From the NCBI GenBank assembly GCA_951828235.1, contig OX639965.1, positions 2,394,129 through 2,458,128 on the forward strand: a DNA stretch of 64,000 bases. Direction: 5' to 3'. The translations under genes and the position numbers were made by a program. The notes under the pieces are model-generated. The model was not told where the DNA came from. It did no database searches and saw nothing but the letters and a program-made list of their open reading frames with translations. Source of the DNA: an uncultured Gammaproteobacteria bacterium (GTDB lineage: Bacteria; Pseudomonadota; Gammaproteobacteria; Steroidobacterales; Foliamicaceae). Each line of letters starts with the position of its first letter. Position 1 is the stretch's first letter. This document shows positions 42,256-51,388 of the stretch, one piece after another.

Positions 42256-44036
42256 TTGCTGTGTAACTACACAGTGGGATTCTGTGTATTGAGGCGCGGT
42301 GCATCATCCGGCCGGTTATCCGGTCGGTGGTGAAGTCGTCGCCGCGGCGCGGTGGCATTCGTTTTTCGGCGGCCCCGCTGTTATGGCCTGGATTCGGACG
42401 CGGGTCGCGCTTGGGCGATGTGGATTGGCGCGATGGTCAGGCGGCGGCCGGTTTCTTGTGGGCCCAGGTGGAGGGATCGACACCGTGTTTTTTGAGCATG
42501 GCGATCCATCGCGGCGCGTTGCGCTTGACCATGAGGGCCTCGTAGTCGGTGTGCGGGTCGCGGTAGACGCTGCCGTTGGAGAGCATCGCGTGGATGCAGC
42601 GCAGCATCTTGTGGGCGGTGGCGACGGTGGCGCGTTTGTAGCCGCGTCGGACGGTCAGGGCCTTGTGGTAGCCCCGGAACTGGCAGTCGGCGGTTCGGGC
42701 GGCGCCGTGGGCGCATTCGACGAGCAGGCTTCGCAGGAAGGGGTTGCCCTTGCGGGTTGTGCCGGCGCGGCGTTTGCCGGCGCTTTCGTTGTTGCCGGGG
42801 CACAGGCCGGCCCAGGCGGCGCACTGCCTTGCGGTGGGGAACACACCGATGTCCGGGCCGAGTTCGATGAAGATGGCGCAGGCCGAGGCCTGATCGACGC
42901 CGGGCAGGGTGGTCAGCCGATCGATGCGGTCGCGGTAGGGAGTCAGCCGTTCGTGGATGAGGGCGTCGTAGGCGGCGATGCGTTCGCCGGCGCGGTCGAA
43001 GGCGTCCAACTGGTCGTTGAGGATGAACCGGGCCTGGGCGGAGAGGTTCGCGTCGAGCGCGTCGCACAATTCGCCGAGCCGATGACGGACATGATGGGAG
43101 AGTCCGGCGAGGATGTCCTCAGGCGGTTGTGCGGCGGCCAGTCCGTCGAGGATGCGCCGGCCGTTGGCGCCGAACACATCCGAGAGCAACCCGCCGACGC
43201 GCGCGCCGGCGCCGTCGAGGACCTGATGGATGCGGGTGCGCAGCGTCGCGCGCAGGCGCACCACCTTGCGCCGCTGGCGCGAGAGCTTGCGCAGGTCGCG
43301 GAACTCCGCCGGCGGCACGAAGCTCGGCGTGCACAGGCCGAACTGGCAGATGCGGGCCAGCCAGACGCTGTCGGCGACATCGGTCTTGCGGCCCTTGATC
43401 TGCTTGACGCGCTGGGCGTGGACCACGATGGGCTCGACGCCGGCCGATTCCAGCGCGTCGAACACGGCCTCCCAGTACACGCCGGTGGCCTCCATGACCG
43501 CTGCGGTGACTTCGTGGCGCCCCAGCCATTCGGTGAGTTCTGCCAGTCCGCTGGGCAAGGCGCTGAACGTGTCGGTGTGGACCTCCGCCTCCTCGCCGGG
43601 CCGGGCCAGCCGCACGCTGGCGGTGATCTGCATCTTGTGCACGTCCAGTCCGGCGGCGCGGGCATGAATGACGTGCAGGGCATCGGTTGGTATTCTTGTC
43701 GGTGGCATGGTGCTTCCTCCGTATGATGGTTGTCGATCGAAACGGAAACGGACGGCCGGCGGATAGCAGACTCGCAACCGGTGAAGGTTGCGGTTCGTTT
43801 TGCTGTTCGTCCTCGGCCAAGCCGGGCACAACGCGGGGCTCGACGACGCCGGCCGGGGACAGTTTGAGAACGGGCTCATAGGGCGCCGAAAATAAAAGCG
43901 TCCTCGATCCGATTCCGTAACCGGATCATGCACCGGGACGAAGCGCCAGCCAACTCCGGGGAGGTCGGTTCGCCGCCTCCCCGGAATCTCAGTTACATCA
44001 CCGCGGGGTGTTCAGCGCAGCGAACATGAGGGTTTG
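42256..44036 (-). mobile_element. IS110-family element, copy 2
   Basis: Same 1,781 bases as copy 1 at 6415-8195 in inverted orientation; apart from one base change in the transposase (Ile/Thr codon) I noticed no difference. Read in the element's direction, the flanks are GCATTGCCT before and TAAAGAG after the CAA joint; copy 1 has GTGTTGCCC and ATACCGG, so TTGCCYCAA is shared. It lies 31 bases before the SRPBCC gene and separates it from the TonB receptor region. Confidence 0.92.
42437..43708 (-). CDS. IS110-family DEDD transposase, copy 2
   Basis: A 423-residue transposase identical to that at 6743-8014 except Thr for Ile near the C-terminus. All catalytic motifs (AAGLDVHK, AVMEATGVYW, KTDVADSVW and the SAGKRRAGTTRK serine region) are intact. 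The start and Shine-Dalgarno (GGAGGAA) are the same as in copy 1. The open frame on the opposite strand (475 codons) is a GC-driven shadow. Confidence 0.93.
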   Translation of the reverse strand: MPPTRIPTDALHVIHARAAGLDVHKMQITASVRLARPGEEAEVHTDTFSALPSGLAELTEWLGRHEVTAAVMEATGVYWEAVFDALESAGVEPIVVHAQRVKQIKGRKTDVADSVWLARICQFGLCTPSFVPPAEFRDLRKLSRQRRKVVRLRATLRTRIHQVLDGAGARVGGLLSDVFGANGRRILDGLAAAQPPEDILAGLSHHVRHRLGELCDALDANLSAQARFILNDQLDAFDRAGERIAAYDALIHERLTPYRDRIDRLTTLPGVDQASACAIFIELGPDIGVFPTARQCAAWAGLCPGNNESAGKRRAGTTRKGNPFLRSLLVECAHGAARTADCQFRGYHKALTVRRGYKRATVATAHKMLRCIHAMLSNGSVYRDPHTDYEALMVKRNAPRWIAMLKKHGVDPSTWAHKKPAAA

Positions 44037-44067
44037 AGGCAATGCTTGCTAATGGGGGTAAAGGGCG

Positions 44068-44670
44068 GTGATTGGTCGATTCAAGGTGTCTGTTCGATTT
44101 TTCGTCCTGGGGCTGCTCATCCCGTTGCCCCTCAACGCGTTCGAAATACCGCCGCCCATTGAAAACGAGGCAACTGTCAATGCCTCCCTCAAAGAGGTGT
44201 GGGAAGCGTGGACAACTTCGTCAGGGCTGCCGACATGGGTGGGATTGGGCGCTGACGTGGATGCGCGGCCGCGCGGTGTGTTCCGGGTCGTGTTTCAACC
44301 GGACCAGACTGATCCGGTCGCCCGTGGAAACGACGGCACCATCATCGCCATTGAACCGATGAAAATGCTGGCGGTGACCTGGATGACGCCCATGCATATA
44401 TCCGAGCTCACCGGGAACTCAACAAGCCTGGTGATCTATTTTGATGAGCTCAACGAGGGCCAACAGACGCGGGTGAGGCTGATCAATTCAGGTTACGGTA
44501 TAGGCGAAAAATGGGAAGAAGCCTATGCCTACAACGTCAAGGGATGGGATCGGGTTCTATCCAGCCTGGAATACCGGTTTGAAACCGGTCCGATTGATTG
44601 GGACTGGGCCTTGAAGGAAATGAAGAAAGGGCAAGGTTGGCCCTGGTGGCGCGAGAACCGCAACAAGTAA
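44068..44670 (+). CDS. Exported SRPBCC-like protein
   Basis: A 200-residue protein with a leader (FFVLGLLIPLPLNAF) and an SRPBCC/START-like domain: NEATVNASLKEVWEAWTTS is the usual first helix and strand, followed by MLAVTWMTP and TRVRLINSGYG. A GTG at 44068 is taken as start; it lies 31 bases from IS110 copy 2, which probably replaced its promoter. The DUF1838 gene follows 20 bases later. The ligand is unknown. Confidence 0.75.
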   Translation: MIGRFKVSVRFFVLGLLIPLPLNAFEIPPPIENEATVNASLKEVWEAWTTSSGLPTWVGLGADVDARPRGVFRVVFQPDQTDPVARGNDGTIIAIEPMKMLAVTWMTPMHISELTGNSTSLVIYFDELNEGQQTRVRLINSGYGIGEKWEEAYAYNVKGWDRVLSSLEYRFETGPIDWDWALKEMKKGQGWPWWRENRNK

Positions 44671-44690
44671 TTCCTTAGGGAAATAACTCT

Positions 44691-45746
44691 ATGAAAATTC
44701 ACAGGAACACCTTGATGCCCCTTGCTCGCAAGACCGGCAATGAAGCAATTGAAAACGAGCAGCGGACGGCTGGCACGGAAGCATTCAATAGAAGGCGGTT
44801 TCTGAAGCAAGCTTCCCTCGGGATAGGAGTTGGTCTGGGAGGACTACTGCAACCCTATGATATTTTTGCGAATGCCGATGATGCCGAAAAGGCTGTCAAG
44901 CAATCGGCGAGTGAACACGCAAGAGTTGAGTCCCACCCTGCATCCAGTTTCGATCTACCGCGCTGGAAACCTGAATTCACAGGTCCATACGACCTCACCG
45001 ACCCCTTCGATAACCACTTTGCGTTCGCAAAGGCGCAAGCCAATCTGGCCGGTGAATATACCTGGTTGGCGCAATACGGGTGGATTCTGATCTGCCCGCC
45101 GGGCAAACCGGCGTATCCGTTTCTCGGCAGGTTAACGCTCGCGAAAGTATTTGTTACCGCGGCCGATCCCGAATGGGCGCCGGATCCGGGCGAGCACGAC
45201 TACACCATGTGGGGGACGATGACCACGACCCACGTTGACCCACGCAATCTTGAACCGGTCTCACGGATTTTGAATCCCTATACGGGGATGATGATCGATG
45301 TGCCGACGATCAACTATGCAGACCGGCTTAGCTACCGCATGGGGCAATCGATCGTGGTTCCCGGCGTTGATCCTGCGTTCTATACGCAGCCCTGGGATGC
45401 GGACGGCGGCTTTTCGCAGCACAACATAGATTCCGGGGATGAGATCACATACACCGTGCTGGGGTCTGCGCAGAAGGATGGGCCGCACCAGCCCCGATGT
45501 GATGTTGGATTCTGGACGGTCAGGAGAGACGAGCTCATGGATCCGTCATTGCGATCCATCGACACGCGGCGGGACTATTCCGTCATTCAGAAAATGACGG
45601 AGTATTCATGGTATGGCGCAGAGGCTGGTGACGAGGCCCAGATCTTCGCGCATCTGACGGGGATAAAGACGCAAGACATTGCCCGTCTTCCGACCTTGAT
45701 CAGAACCAACATACTGGAAGCGAATAGTGCGCGTTTCCTGGTGTGA
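44691..45746 (+). CDS. Exported DUF1838 family protein
   Basis: A 351-residue protein with a Tat leader (NRRRFLKQASLGIGVGLGGL) and DUF1838 features: WGTMTTTHVDPRNLEPVSRILNP and PYTGMMIDVPTINYADRLS. It is longer than the DUF1838 protein at 25598 and only distantly related. It lies downstream of the SRPBCC gene and convergent with MmgE/PrpD, suggesting an envelope catabolic step. The biochemical function of the family is not established. Confidence 0.8.
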   Translation: MKIHRNTLMPLARKTGNEAIENEQRTAGTEAFNRRRFLKQASLGIGVGLGGLLQPYDIFANADDAEKAVKQSASEHARVESHPASSFDLPRWKPEFTGPYDLTDPFDNHFAFAKAQANLAGEYTWLAQYGWILICPPGKPAYPFLGRLTLAKVFVTAADPEWAPDPGEHDYTMWGTMTTTHVDPRNLEPVSRILNPYTGMMIDVPTINYADRLSYRMGQSIVVPGVDPAFYTQPWDADGGFSQHNIDSGDEITYTVLGSAQKDGPHQPRCDVGFWTVRRDELMDPSLRSIDTRRDYSVIQKMTEYSWYGAEAGDEAQIFAHLTGIKTQDIARLPTLIRTNILEANSARFLV

Positions 45747-45811
45747 GCGGTCTGGTACGGAACGCACCTGAAATTCCACGCTCGATTCTCAGCCAAAAGC
45801 CTGTCATTGAA

Positions 45812-47185
45812 CTACGCTGGCCCATGCGCTGGTGAACGCAACGCCGCCGTCAACTCCCCGATTGGGTTGCCAAGCAGATAATTTTCAAACGCACTGATGA
45901 TCGTGTCCGTGTTGTCTTCGCCAAACCGGGAAGCCAGTAGCCGTGCGGCTTTTCTTCTTAACATGTCACGGGGCGCGGGATTGGTGTGGTCTCCCAGGGG
46001 GTAAACGACGGTTTCAGAAAGAGCATTGCCATCTTCAAGCATTATCGAAACCCGCGTCGGACGGCCAGCCGGGTAGTTCAATTCAAGTGCAGGGTCGTGG
46101 ACTACGGAAACCCGCTTCATCAATGACTGCACAGCTGGACTGCATAGATTTTCATCCGTCAATGTCTTCTCATCGAGTGAGCCGTAAGTGAGCGCGATCG
46201 CTGCGCAAGCTGCCTGGCTGAAGCGCGCTGCAAGGACGTTGACGGGAGTGGCGTTGTCGAATGCGAGACTGGCGCCATACGTGGCTATTTCAACACGGCC
46301 AATCGCACCAGCCTTGATGTCATGGCGCTGCATAAGTGACAAAAGTGCATCATTGGCGCCATGCAGATGCGCGCATGTCGGGTGGATCTTGAAGTAAGCG
46401 TTTTCAATCTCGAAGGATGACCATTCTCCACTTTCGTCTATTCCATCGGTCAATTTCCTTGCGTTGAATGCCGCGCCGGAGCGTGGTCCGAAGAATCGTT
46501 CGAGCGTGCCTTCCAGCGGCTTTAGCCCGGCCATTGCGCCGTGCGCGGCGGTCAGCCCGGAAATGGCGCCAAGGCCGATATACAAATGGTGCGATGTCGC
46601 ACCCTGCACAGGTAGATCACGGTAGGGCATTAGCGCAACTGCGGCCGCGGATTCGATGGAATCCGCAATAGTTTCTTCCTGACCGTTACTCAGAAGGTGC
46701 GCGGTTGCAGCGGCGGTTCCGATCGAACTCCACGTTCCGGTGTCATGCAGCAACTCCTTCACACCGTCGAGAGCAATGCCGATACGGGCTCCGACTTCAT
46801 AACCTGCCACCATGGCGGAGAAGATGGCTTTCGAGTCTGCGCCGTTGCTTTCCGCCAAGGCCAGCAGTGATGGTGCGATATGGCTGGCAGGATGCCCACG
46901 CGCCATTCTGTGCCCGTCCTGCAGCTGCAAAACGGTCGTGGCGCCGCAGTTGATAAGAACTGCAGCATGAATGGACAAACCTGTTTCAACGCCGGGGACT
47001 GTCGCCATTCCGGCTTCAATCGCCATTCGTTTCGCAAAGGGCCAATAGCCCTGGTCATTCAGGCCAGCAGCGCAAACTCCCAATGTATCCAGAAAGAGGT
47101 CTGCCGCCTGATGCCGGACGCCGTCGGTCAGCGACTCCCACCGGGTTCTTGACGCAGCGCGCGCCAGCATTCGAACAGAGGTCAT
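45812..47185 (-). CDS. MmgE/PrpD family protein
   Basis: A 457-residue protein of the 2-methylcitrate dehydratase/cis-aconitate decarboxylase superfamily: HQAADLFLDTLGVCAAGL, LQLQDGHRMARGHPASHIAPSL (the catalytic-pocket region), HDTGTWSSIGTAAA and YFKIHPTCAHLHGANDAL. The helical domain and the small C-terminal domain are both present. The genomic context gives no propionate cluster (no prpB/C), so the substrate may be another tricarboxylate or related acid. Confidence 0.88.
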   Translation of the reverse strand: MTSVRMLARAASRTRWESLTDGVRHQAADLFLDTLGVCAAGLNDQGYWPFAKRMAIEAGMATVPGVETGLSIHAAVLINCGATTVLQLQDGHRMARGHPASHIAPSLLALAESNGADSKAIFSAMVAGYEVGARIGIALDGVKELLHDTGTWSSIGTAAATAHLLSNGQEETIADSIESAAAVALMPYRDLPVQGATSHHLYIGLGAISGLTAAHGAMAGLKPLEGTLERFFGPRSGAAFNARKLTDGIDESGEWSSFEIENAYFKIHPTCAHLHGANDALLSLMQRHDIKAGAIGRVEIATYGASLAFDNATPVNVLAARFSQAACAAIALTYGSLDEKTLTDENLCSPAVQSLMKRVSVVHDPALELNYPAGRPTRVSIMLEDGNALSETVVYPLGDHTNPAPRDMLRRKAARLLASRFGEDNTDTIISAFENYLLGNPIGELTAALRSPAHGPA

Positions 47186-47228
47186 GAGCTGAGTCCGGTA
47201 ATGGGCTCGTCGCGGATGCCGAATCAGC
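47186..47228 (-). pseudogene. Scrap of a serine hydrolase gene
   Basis: Forty-three bases match 37560-37602 in the serine hydrolase gene with 3 mismatches (both read GAGCTGAGYCCGGTAAYGGG and on to YCAGC), corresponding to residues WFGIRDEPVTGLS. No flanking similarity is seen. It lies between the MmgE/PrpD and parE genes and overlaps the last few bases of parE. Confidence 0.6.
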
Positions 47229-47541
47229 TTCCCAAAAACTCGAAATAGGTCAGCGCGGGCATATTGCGGCGTTGATGGACGATTCGCAGGATCACCGGCG
47301 CTTTTTCGGCTGCCGAGACTCGCGCGAAGAAGATAACGTGCTTCTCATAATCGATCGACCGCAGACCGGGCGCAAAGAGGCTGCGGTCACGCCCGCCGTC
47401 AGGGTTGGCCATGATGTCTTCAAAAGCGCGTACCAGGCCCCGATAGTATTTCAGCCATTGATCGCGCCCCCAGGTGTCCAATGTGTAGCGGCGGATATCA
47501 TCCAGGTCCCGCCTGGCCAGGCGGGACAGTCGAATCGTCAT
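47224..47541 (-). CDS. parE: ParE-type toxin
   Basis: A 105-residue RelE/ParE superfamily protein: IRLSRLARRDLDDIRRYTLDTWG is the standard N-terminal helix pair, then GGRDRSLFAPGLRSIDYEKHVIFF and ILRIVHQRRN. It would poison gyrase or act on another target. The start overlaps the parD stop by 4 bases. The last residues (TYFEFLGS) overlap a serine-hydrolase scrap, but the length is normal. Confidence 0.9.
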   Translation of the reverse strand: MTIRLSRLARRDLDDIRRYTLDTWGRDQWLKYYRGLVRAFEDIMANPDGGRDRSLFAPGLRSIDYEKHVIFFARVSAAEKAPVILRIVHQRRNMPALTYFEFLGS

Positions 47542-47795
47542 GGCGTCGGAGCAATCGTCCGGTAGGCGTCCGGTTCGTAGGCCTGGGGGTCGAAGTCGTC
47601 AAAGTGGCCGGATTCAGCATCCCGTACGGCGCGCTCCAGGTCCGACTTCATTGCGTAGAATTGCCGCGCGCCGTCCCGTTGCATAAGAAGCCGGATTCCG
47701 GCCCGCACGACTTCGCTCACGTTGGCGTACGCTCCGGACTTTATCCGTCCCTTGACATAAGCTTCCATTGGTTGGGTAAGGTGTACGTTCGGCAT
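47538..47795 (-). CDS. parD: ParD-type antitoxin
   Basis: An 85-residue antitoxin: an N-terminal ribbon-helix-helix (NVHLTQPMEAYVKGRIKSGAYANVSEVVRAGIRLL) and a C-terminal acidic toxin-binding tail (ESGHFDDFDPQAYEPD). The operon order ParD-ParE and the 4-base overlap are standard. An inverted repeat at 47807-47833 just upstream is the probable operator. Confidence 0.92.
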   Translation of the reverse strand: MPNVHLTQPMEAYVKGRIKSGAYANVSEVVRAGIRLLMQRDGARQFYAMKSDLERAVRDAESGHFDDFDPQAYEPDAYRTIAPTP

Positions 47796-47806
47796 TCAGC
47801 GACCCT

Positions 47807-47833
47807 CCGTATGTCGGATAATATCAGATACGG
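47807..47833 (-). promoter_or_regulatory. Candidate ParD operator
   Basis: An imperfect inverted repeat of 27 bases with outer arms CCGTAT and ATACGG and AT-rich centre ATAATAT lies 12 bases before the parD start. ParD-type RHH proteins bind such sites. Confidence 0.5.
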
Positions 47834-47871
47834 ACAGTCTCACCTCACTGGCCGTTGCGCCCGACGCCGCG

Positions 47872-48981
47872 CTAGCGTGCTGCGCCCGTGCCGTATTCGT
47901 TGGTCGGGTCGCGGTAGATCGAGTGGAAGTGCCAACCGTCCGCGCCGATGCCGGCTTCGGTGGAGAACTCAATGATCAGCGTTGGTCCCTGGATGCGGAA
48001 GTAAACATTCCCGTCAGCGCCGGCCTCGTGAGGGCCGTTCCATGCGAAATGGAGGTCGTCGAGCCCAGCCTCCAGCGCCGCCATGCGCGCATCGGCGCTC
48101 TCGCGCGGCTGCAGCAGCACCCAGTGGCCGATGGTCGCCAGCAGCAGGGCGCGGGCTTCGCCGGGCCACCCCGCGACGGCGCTGCCTAGAACCTCGGGAA
48201 TCACCCCGTCCTGTCCCGCCCCGGCCTCCACCCCGCGCGGGCGCGGGGAGACCGACGCCTCCGCCCGAAGCGACTCGGGCAAGGCTTGCATGACGGCGCG
48301 GCCGGCGGCGAGTTCGTCCCGCAAGGGTGTTGCGCGGGCGTAGTCGATCCGGAAGCTGGCGGGTTCGACGCCGACGAATGTGGGCGACAGGCCGGTCGCG
48401 CGTCCGTCCGCGAAACTCCCGTTGATCGCCAGGTGATGCCCACCGAACTGCCAGCCCCACGGGCCGGAGAGCGTCGGTTGGCCGAAGAAGGCGAGCCAGT
48501 AGTTGTCGTCCGACCATCCGGCGGATGCTGCCCTCGGCGAAGCTGCCAGGACGGCGTCGGCAGCGACCACCTGGGTGGCCGTTTCGTAACCGTGGGGGCC
48601 CAGCGCCGCTGCGAGATAGTCGAACACCCGCTGGAGCTGGGCGGGCGTCAGGTCGCCTAGGCGCAGCCCGCTCCGCTCGAAGCGCAATGCACCGGAGGGC
48701 AGGTTCGACCAGTTGGCGCGTTGCGGGCTGTCGGCGGGCAACACGATCGCGTCGGCCTGCTCCGTACTGAGCTCCGCCAGCAGGGCGTTCGCCGCTTCGA
48801 GCGCGGCTCCGGCGCCGGGCTGTCCGTACGTCTCGGCGAACGGCGGTGCGGGCGTAATGCGTGTCCGGGCGGCCTGCGCTTCGGCGTTCTGCAACTGTGC
48901 CTCATGTGCGCTCAAACCGCCTGCAGCCGGCCAGATCGTCGCGAGGACTGCCAACAGCATTACAACTTTACCGGTATGCAT
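47872..48981 (-). CDS. Exported DUF3500 protein
   Basis: A 369-residue protein with a Sec leader (VVMLLAVLATIWPAAGGLSA). The DUF3500 signature appears as NWSNLPSGALRFERSGLRLGDL, YWLAFFGQPTLSGPWGWQFGGHHLA and a late HFHSIYRDPTNEYG. The family is of unknown function, with a proposed metal-binding pattern in the GGHH and HFH motifs. It lies 33 bases downstream of hpt on the same strand. The leader implies a periplasmic location. Confidence 0.85.
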   Translation of the reverse strand: MHTGKVVMLLAVLATIWPAAGGLSAHEAQLQNAEAQAARTRITPAPPFAETYGQPGAGAALEAANALLAELSTEQADAIVLPADSPQRANWSNLPSGALRFERSGLRLGDLTPAQLQRVFDYLAAALGPHGYETATQVVAADAVLAASPRAASAGWSDDNYWLAFFGQPTLSGPWGWQFGGHHLAINGSFADGRATGLSPTFVGVEPASFRIDYARATPLRDELAAGRAVMQALPESLRAEASVSPRPRGVEAGAGQDGVIPEVLGSAVAGWPGEARALLLATIGHWVLLQPRESADARMAALEAGLDDLHFAWNGPHEAGADGNVYFRIQGPTLIIEFSTEAGIGADGWHFHSIYRDPTNEYGTGAAR

Positions 48982-49014
48982 GGATTAACTATACGCCGGG
49001 TTGAAGTTTCGGCG

Positions 49015-49542
49015 TCAGGTATCGTCCACCACAGCCGCAATGTAGGGAAGATGGCGGAATTGCTCGCCCAGGCCAAGTCCATAACCCACCAGGAAGTCCT
49101 GTGGCGCGTCAAAGCCGACCCAGCGCGCATCGCACTTGAGATTGCTGGCCTTGCGCTTGTGAAGCAGCACGCAAACTTCAATCTCACCGGCTCCCTGTTC
49201 TTCCAGAATAGGGAGGACGAAATTCATCGTTTGGCCGGTATCGATGATGTCATCGACGAGCAGTACGGATCGTCCGTGAATCCGGGGCTTGGGGTTGTAG
49301 GTCATCTCGATCCGCCCGCCGGTTTGCATTGAGTCCCCGTAGCTCTCGATGCCCAGGAACGCAATCTCGTGCGGTGTCCGGATGCGGCGGACCAGGTCGG
49401 CGAGGAAGATGAAGGATCCCTTCAGAAGCCCGATGACCAGGAGATCGGGCGTCGCCTCGTAGTAATCGCTGATGGAGGCCCCCAGCTCCTCCACGCGCCC
49501 TTGAATGTCTTCGGGAGTCAATATTCGCTTAAGTTGGCGCAC
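49015..49542 (-). CDS. hpt: Hypoxanthine phosphoribosyltransferase
   Basis: A 175-residue purine salvage enzyme. The PRPP-binding loop is VLLVDDIIDTGQTMNFV, with LLKGSFIFLADLVRRI and FLVGYGLGLGEQFRHLPYI as purine-pocket and C-terminal motifs. Length and order are normal for bacterial Hpt. It converts hypoxanthine or guanine plus PRPP to IMP or GMP in the cytoplasm. A GTG at 49542 is used as start. It belongs to a set of same-strand genes but has no clear operon partner. Confidence 0.92.
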   Translation of the reverse strand: MRQLKRILTPEDIQGRVEELGASISDYYEATPDLLVIGLLKGSFIFLADLVRRIRTPHEIAFLGIESYGDSMQTGGRIEMTYNPKPRIHGRSVLLVDDIIDTGQTMNFVLPILEEQGAGEIEVCVLLHKRKASNLKCDARWVGFDAPQDFLVGYGLGLGEQFRHLPYIAAVVDDT

Positions 49543-49589
49543 GCGTCTCTACAAGTCCCTTTCCTGGCCTTAGCAAGTAATCGAAGCAG

Positions 49590-50471
49590 TCAGCCGCGCT
49601 CTTTGTTCAGCATCTCGACGAATTCGCGGTCGATCTCGGAGACGCCCCGCTCCTTCGCCTGCTTGATGATTCCCTTGAGTGCCGACTTGATGAAGGGCTT
49701 GGGTATACCGGTAAGTTGCTTGCAGGCTTCGCGGGTGAACTTGACTTCCAGGTCGATGCGATTGGCTTCGTAGAGCACCGATTCTTCCCTGGCGCCCTTG
49801 TCGGTTGGCGTCGGGAACCAGAAGGCCTTTTTTCTTTCGGCGAACCAGAATTTCTCGCCGTCCCGGAACCCGAACGTAATGGGCATGTTCGGCATGCGAT
49901 TGGTGCCGTCCTCGATATTCTTCGCCCAGGTTTCCTTCAACAGGATATTCTCAAGCCGGAGCACCAGGTACTCGGGCGTCCTGCCGTCGTCCTTTATCGC
50001 GAAAGTCTCGTCCCAGTGCGCCTCGTGCACTTGAAACGCTTCCTTGATGATCAGCGGGCAGCCATCCGCCGATCCGCGTCCGGGCGTCGGACTCTCGATC
50101 AGCGTAAACGGGCTGTCCGCCATTTTTTCCTCGGTGGTCTGGCCCGGGTAGCCCAAACCAACGATCTTGCTCAACTGCTTGCGGTTGAACTCGATGAAGT
50201 GCACCGCGCACTTGGGATTGCGATGCAGGTTCGTCTCGGTATTCGATCCTTTGCGGCTGCAGACCAGGAACGAGCGCTCCCTGATCACCTCAAATGGAAA
50301 GGTCAGCTGATACGGGCCGATATTGGTGGAACCGTCTTCGCTGACGGTCGTGATCAACGAGAAGGACGACGGCCAGTACGAGCTGGCCTGGTACCAGTTG
50401 TCGCGCATCGGACTGTTGACGAACTTTTCATCGATCGTTCTTGGCCCGAATAGCCGGTCCAGCAAACCCAT
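49590..50471 (-). CDS. Flavin-reductase-like FMN-binding protein
   Basis: A 293-residue protein whose N-terminal half follows the flavin reductase/pyridoxamine oxidase split-barrel pattern (SSYWPSSFSLITTVSEDGSTNIGP, SFLVCSRKGSNTETNLHRNP and EFNRKQLSKIVGLGYPG). The C-terminal half is an unassigned extension. The ATG at 50471 with GGAAG upstream is chosen because the upstream part of the frame (from 50597) shows no homology. It probably binds FMN and reduces or oxidises a small substrate. Confidence 0.65.
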   Translation of the reverse strand: MGLLDRLFGPRTIDEKFVNSPMRDNWYQASSYWPSSFSLITTVSEDGSTNIGPYQLTFPFEVIRERSFLVCSRKGSNTETNLHRNPKCAVHFIEFNRKQLSKIVGLGYPGQTTEEKMADSPFTLIESPTPGRGSADGCPLIIKEAFQVHEAHWDETFAIKDDGRTPEYLVLRLENILLKETWAKNIEDGTNRMPNMPITFGFRDGEKFWFAERKKAFWFPTPTDKGAREESVLYEANRIDLEVKFTREACKQLTGIPKPFIKSALKGIIKQAKERGVSEIDREFVEMLNKERG

Positions 50472-50688
50472 GGAATCTTCCCGCTCGTCAGAATTGATAT
50501 GGCGCCGGTCGGCCGCCCGGCCGACCCACGCGACGCGGCGCGAGTCTAGCAGAAACAGCAACATGCCTGAGTCGGAGGACGATTTCTGGGGGAACAAGCC
50601 GTATTTTCTGGTCGATTTAGTTGAGGGGCGCGCATACCCTTAGTTCGAATTCAACAAGGGAGTGTGAGCTTGAGTTTTCGTACGTGAG

Positions 50689-50702
50689 ATGATATATATC
50701 AT
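50689..50702 (+). promoter_or_regulatory. VapB operator
   Basis: ATGATATATATCAT is a perfect 14-base palindrome 26 bases before vapB. VapBC complexes commonly bind such palindromes at their own promoter. The region is AT-rich and probably contains the -10. Confidence 0.6.
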
Positions 50703-50727
50703 TGGTATATCCTAAAGAATCAGACGC

Positions 50728-50976
50728 ATGTCCAAGACTGCAAAACTTTTCTGGAACGGCCGCTCGCAAGCCGTGAGGCTGCCCAAGGAATTTCGCATGC
50801 ACGGCAGTGAGGTGCGGATACGCAAGCAGGGTTCAGGCGTATTGCTTGAGCCGATTGCGTCCGATTGGGAATGGCTCGATGAGATTGCTGGCCAGTTCTC
50901 TGGTGATTTCCTTGCCGACGGACGAGAGCAGCCGGAACTTCCAGGTCGGCCGGGTCTCAATGGCGCATTCGAGTGA
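50728..50976 (+). CDS. vapB: VapB-type antitoxin
   Basis: An 82-residue antitoxin with an N-terminal AbrB/SpoVT (MazE-like) domain: KTAKLFWNGRSQAVRLPKEFR is the usual VapB opening, then GSEVRIRKQGSGVLL. The C-terminal acidic tail (DEIAGQFSGDFLADG) would cover the toxin active site. It ends in a TGATG overlap with vapC. Confidence 0.92.
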   Translation: MSKTAKLFWNGRSQAVRLPKEFRMHGSEVRIRKQGSGVLLEPIASDWEWLDEIAGQFSGDFLADGREQPELPGRPGLNGAFE

Positions 50977-51383
50977 TGCGTTACCTGCTCGACACCAACG
51001 CCTGTATTGCATTACTGAATAGAACATCGCCGACACTGCGGGCGCGCATGCTTCGCCATAAGCCGGAGGAAATCGGCCTTCCTTCTCCGGTTGCTTACGA
51101 GCTATATTACGGCGCCTTCAAGAGCAGCAAAGCGGACCACAACCTTCAGCTTTTGGACCGAATGGCTTTCGAGATCACTCCCTTTGACGCCGACGATGCC
51201 CGAATGGCAGCTGCGATTCGCAGTGAGCTGGAGGCAGCGGGGCGGCCGATTGGTCCCTATGATCTTCTGATCGCAGGGCAGGCGCGTGCCCGGCAACTGG
51301 TTTTGATTACCGCCAATACCCGGGAATTCCTGAGGGTGCCGGGGCTTGAATGCGAAGATTGGATCGCGCCGGACGGGGGATAA
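50976..51383 (+). CDS. vapC: VapC-type PIN ribonuclease toxin
   Basis: A 135-residue PIN-domain RNase. The acidic active-site residues are in RYLLDTNACIALL (Asp), SPVAYELYYGA (Glu) and PYDLLIAGQARA (Asp), and the closing ITANTREFLRVPGL matches the usual TxNxxEF motif. The ATG at 50976 overlaps the vapB stop. VapC proteins often cleave initiator tRNA or rRNA; the target here is not known. Confidence 0.93.
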   Translation: MRYLLDTNACIALLNRTSPTLRARMLRHKPEEIGLPSPVAYELYYGAFKSSKADHNLQLLDRMAFEITPFDADDARMAAAIRSELEAAGRPIGPYDLLIAGQARARQLVLITANTREFLRVPGLECEDWIAPDGG

Positions 51384-51388
51384 AGGGG

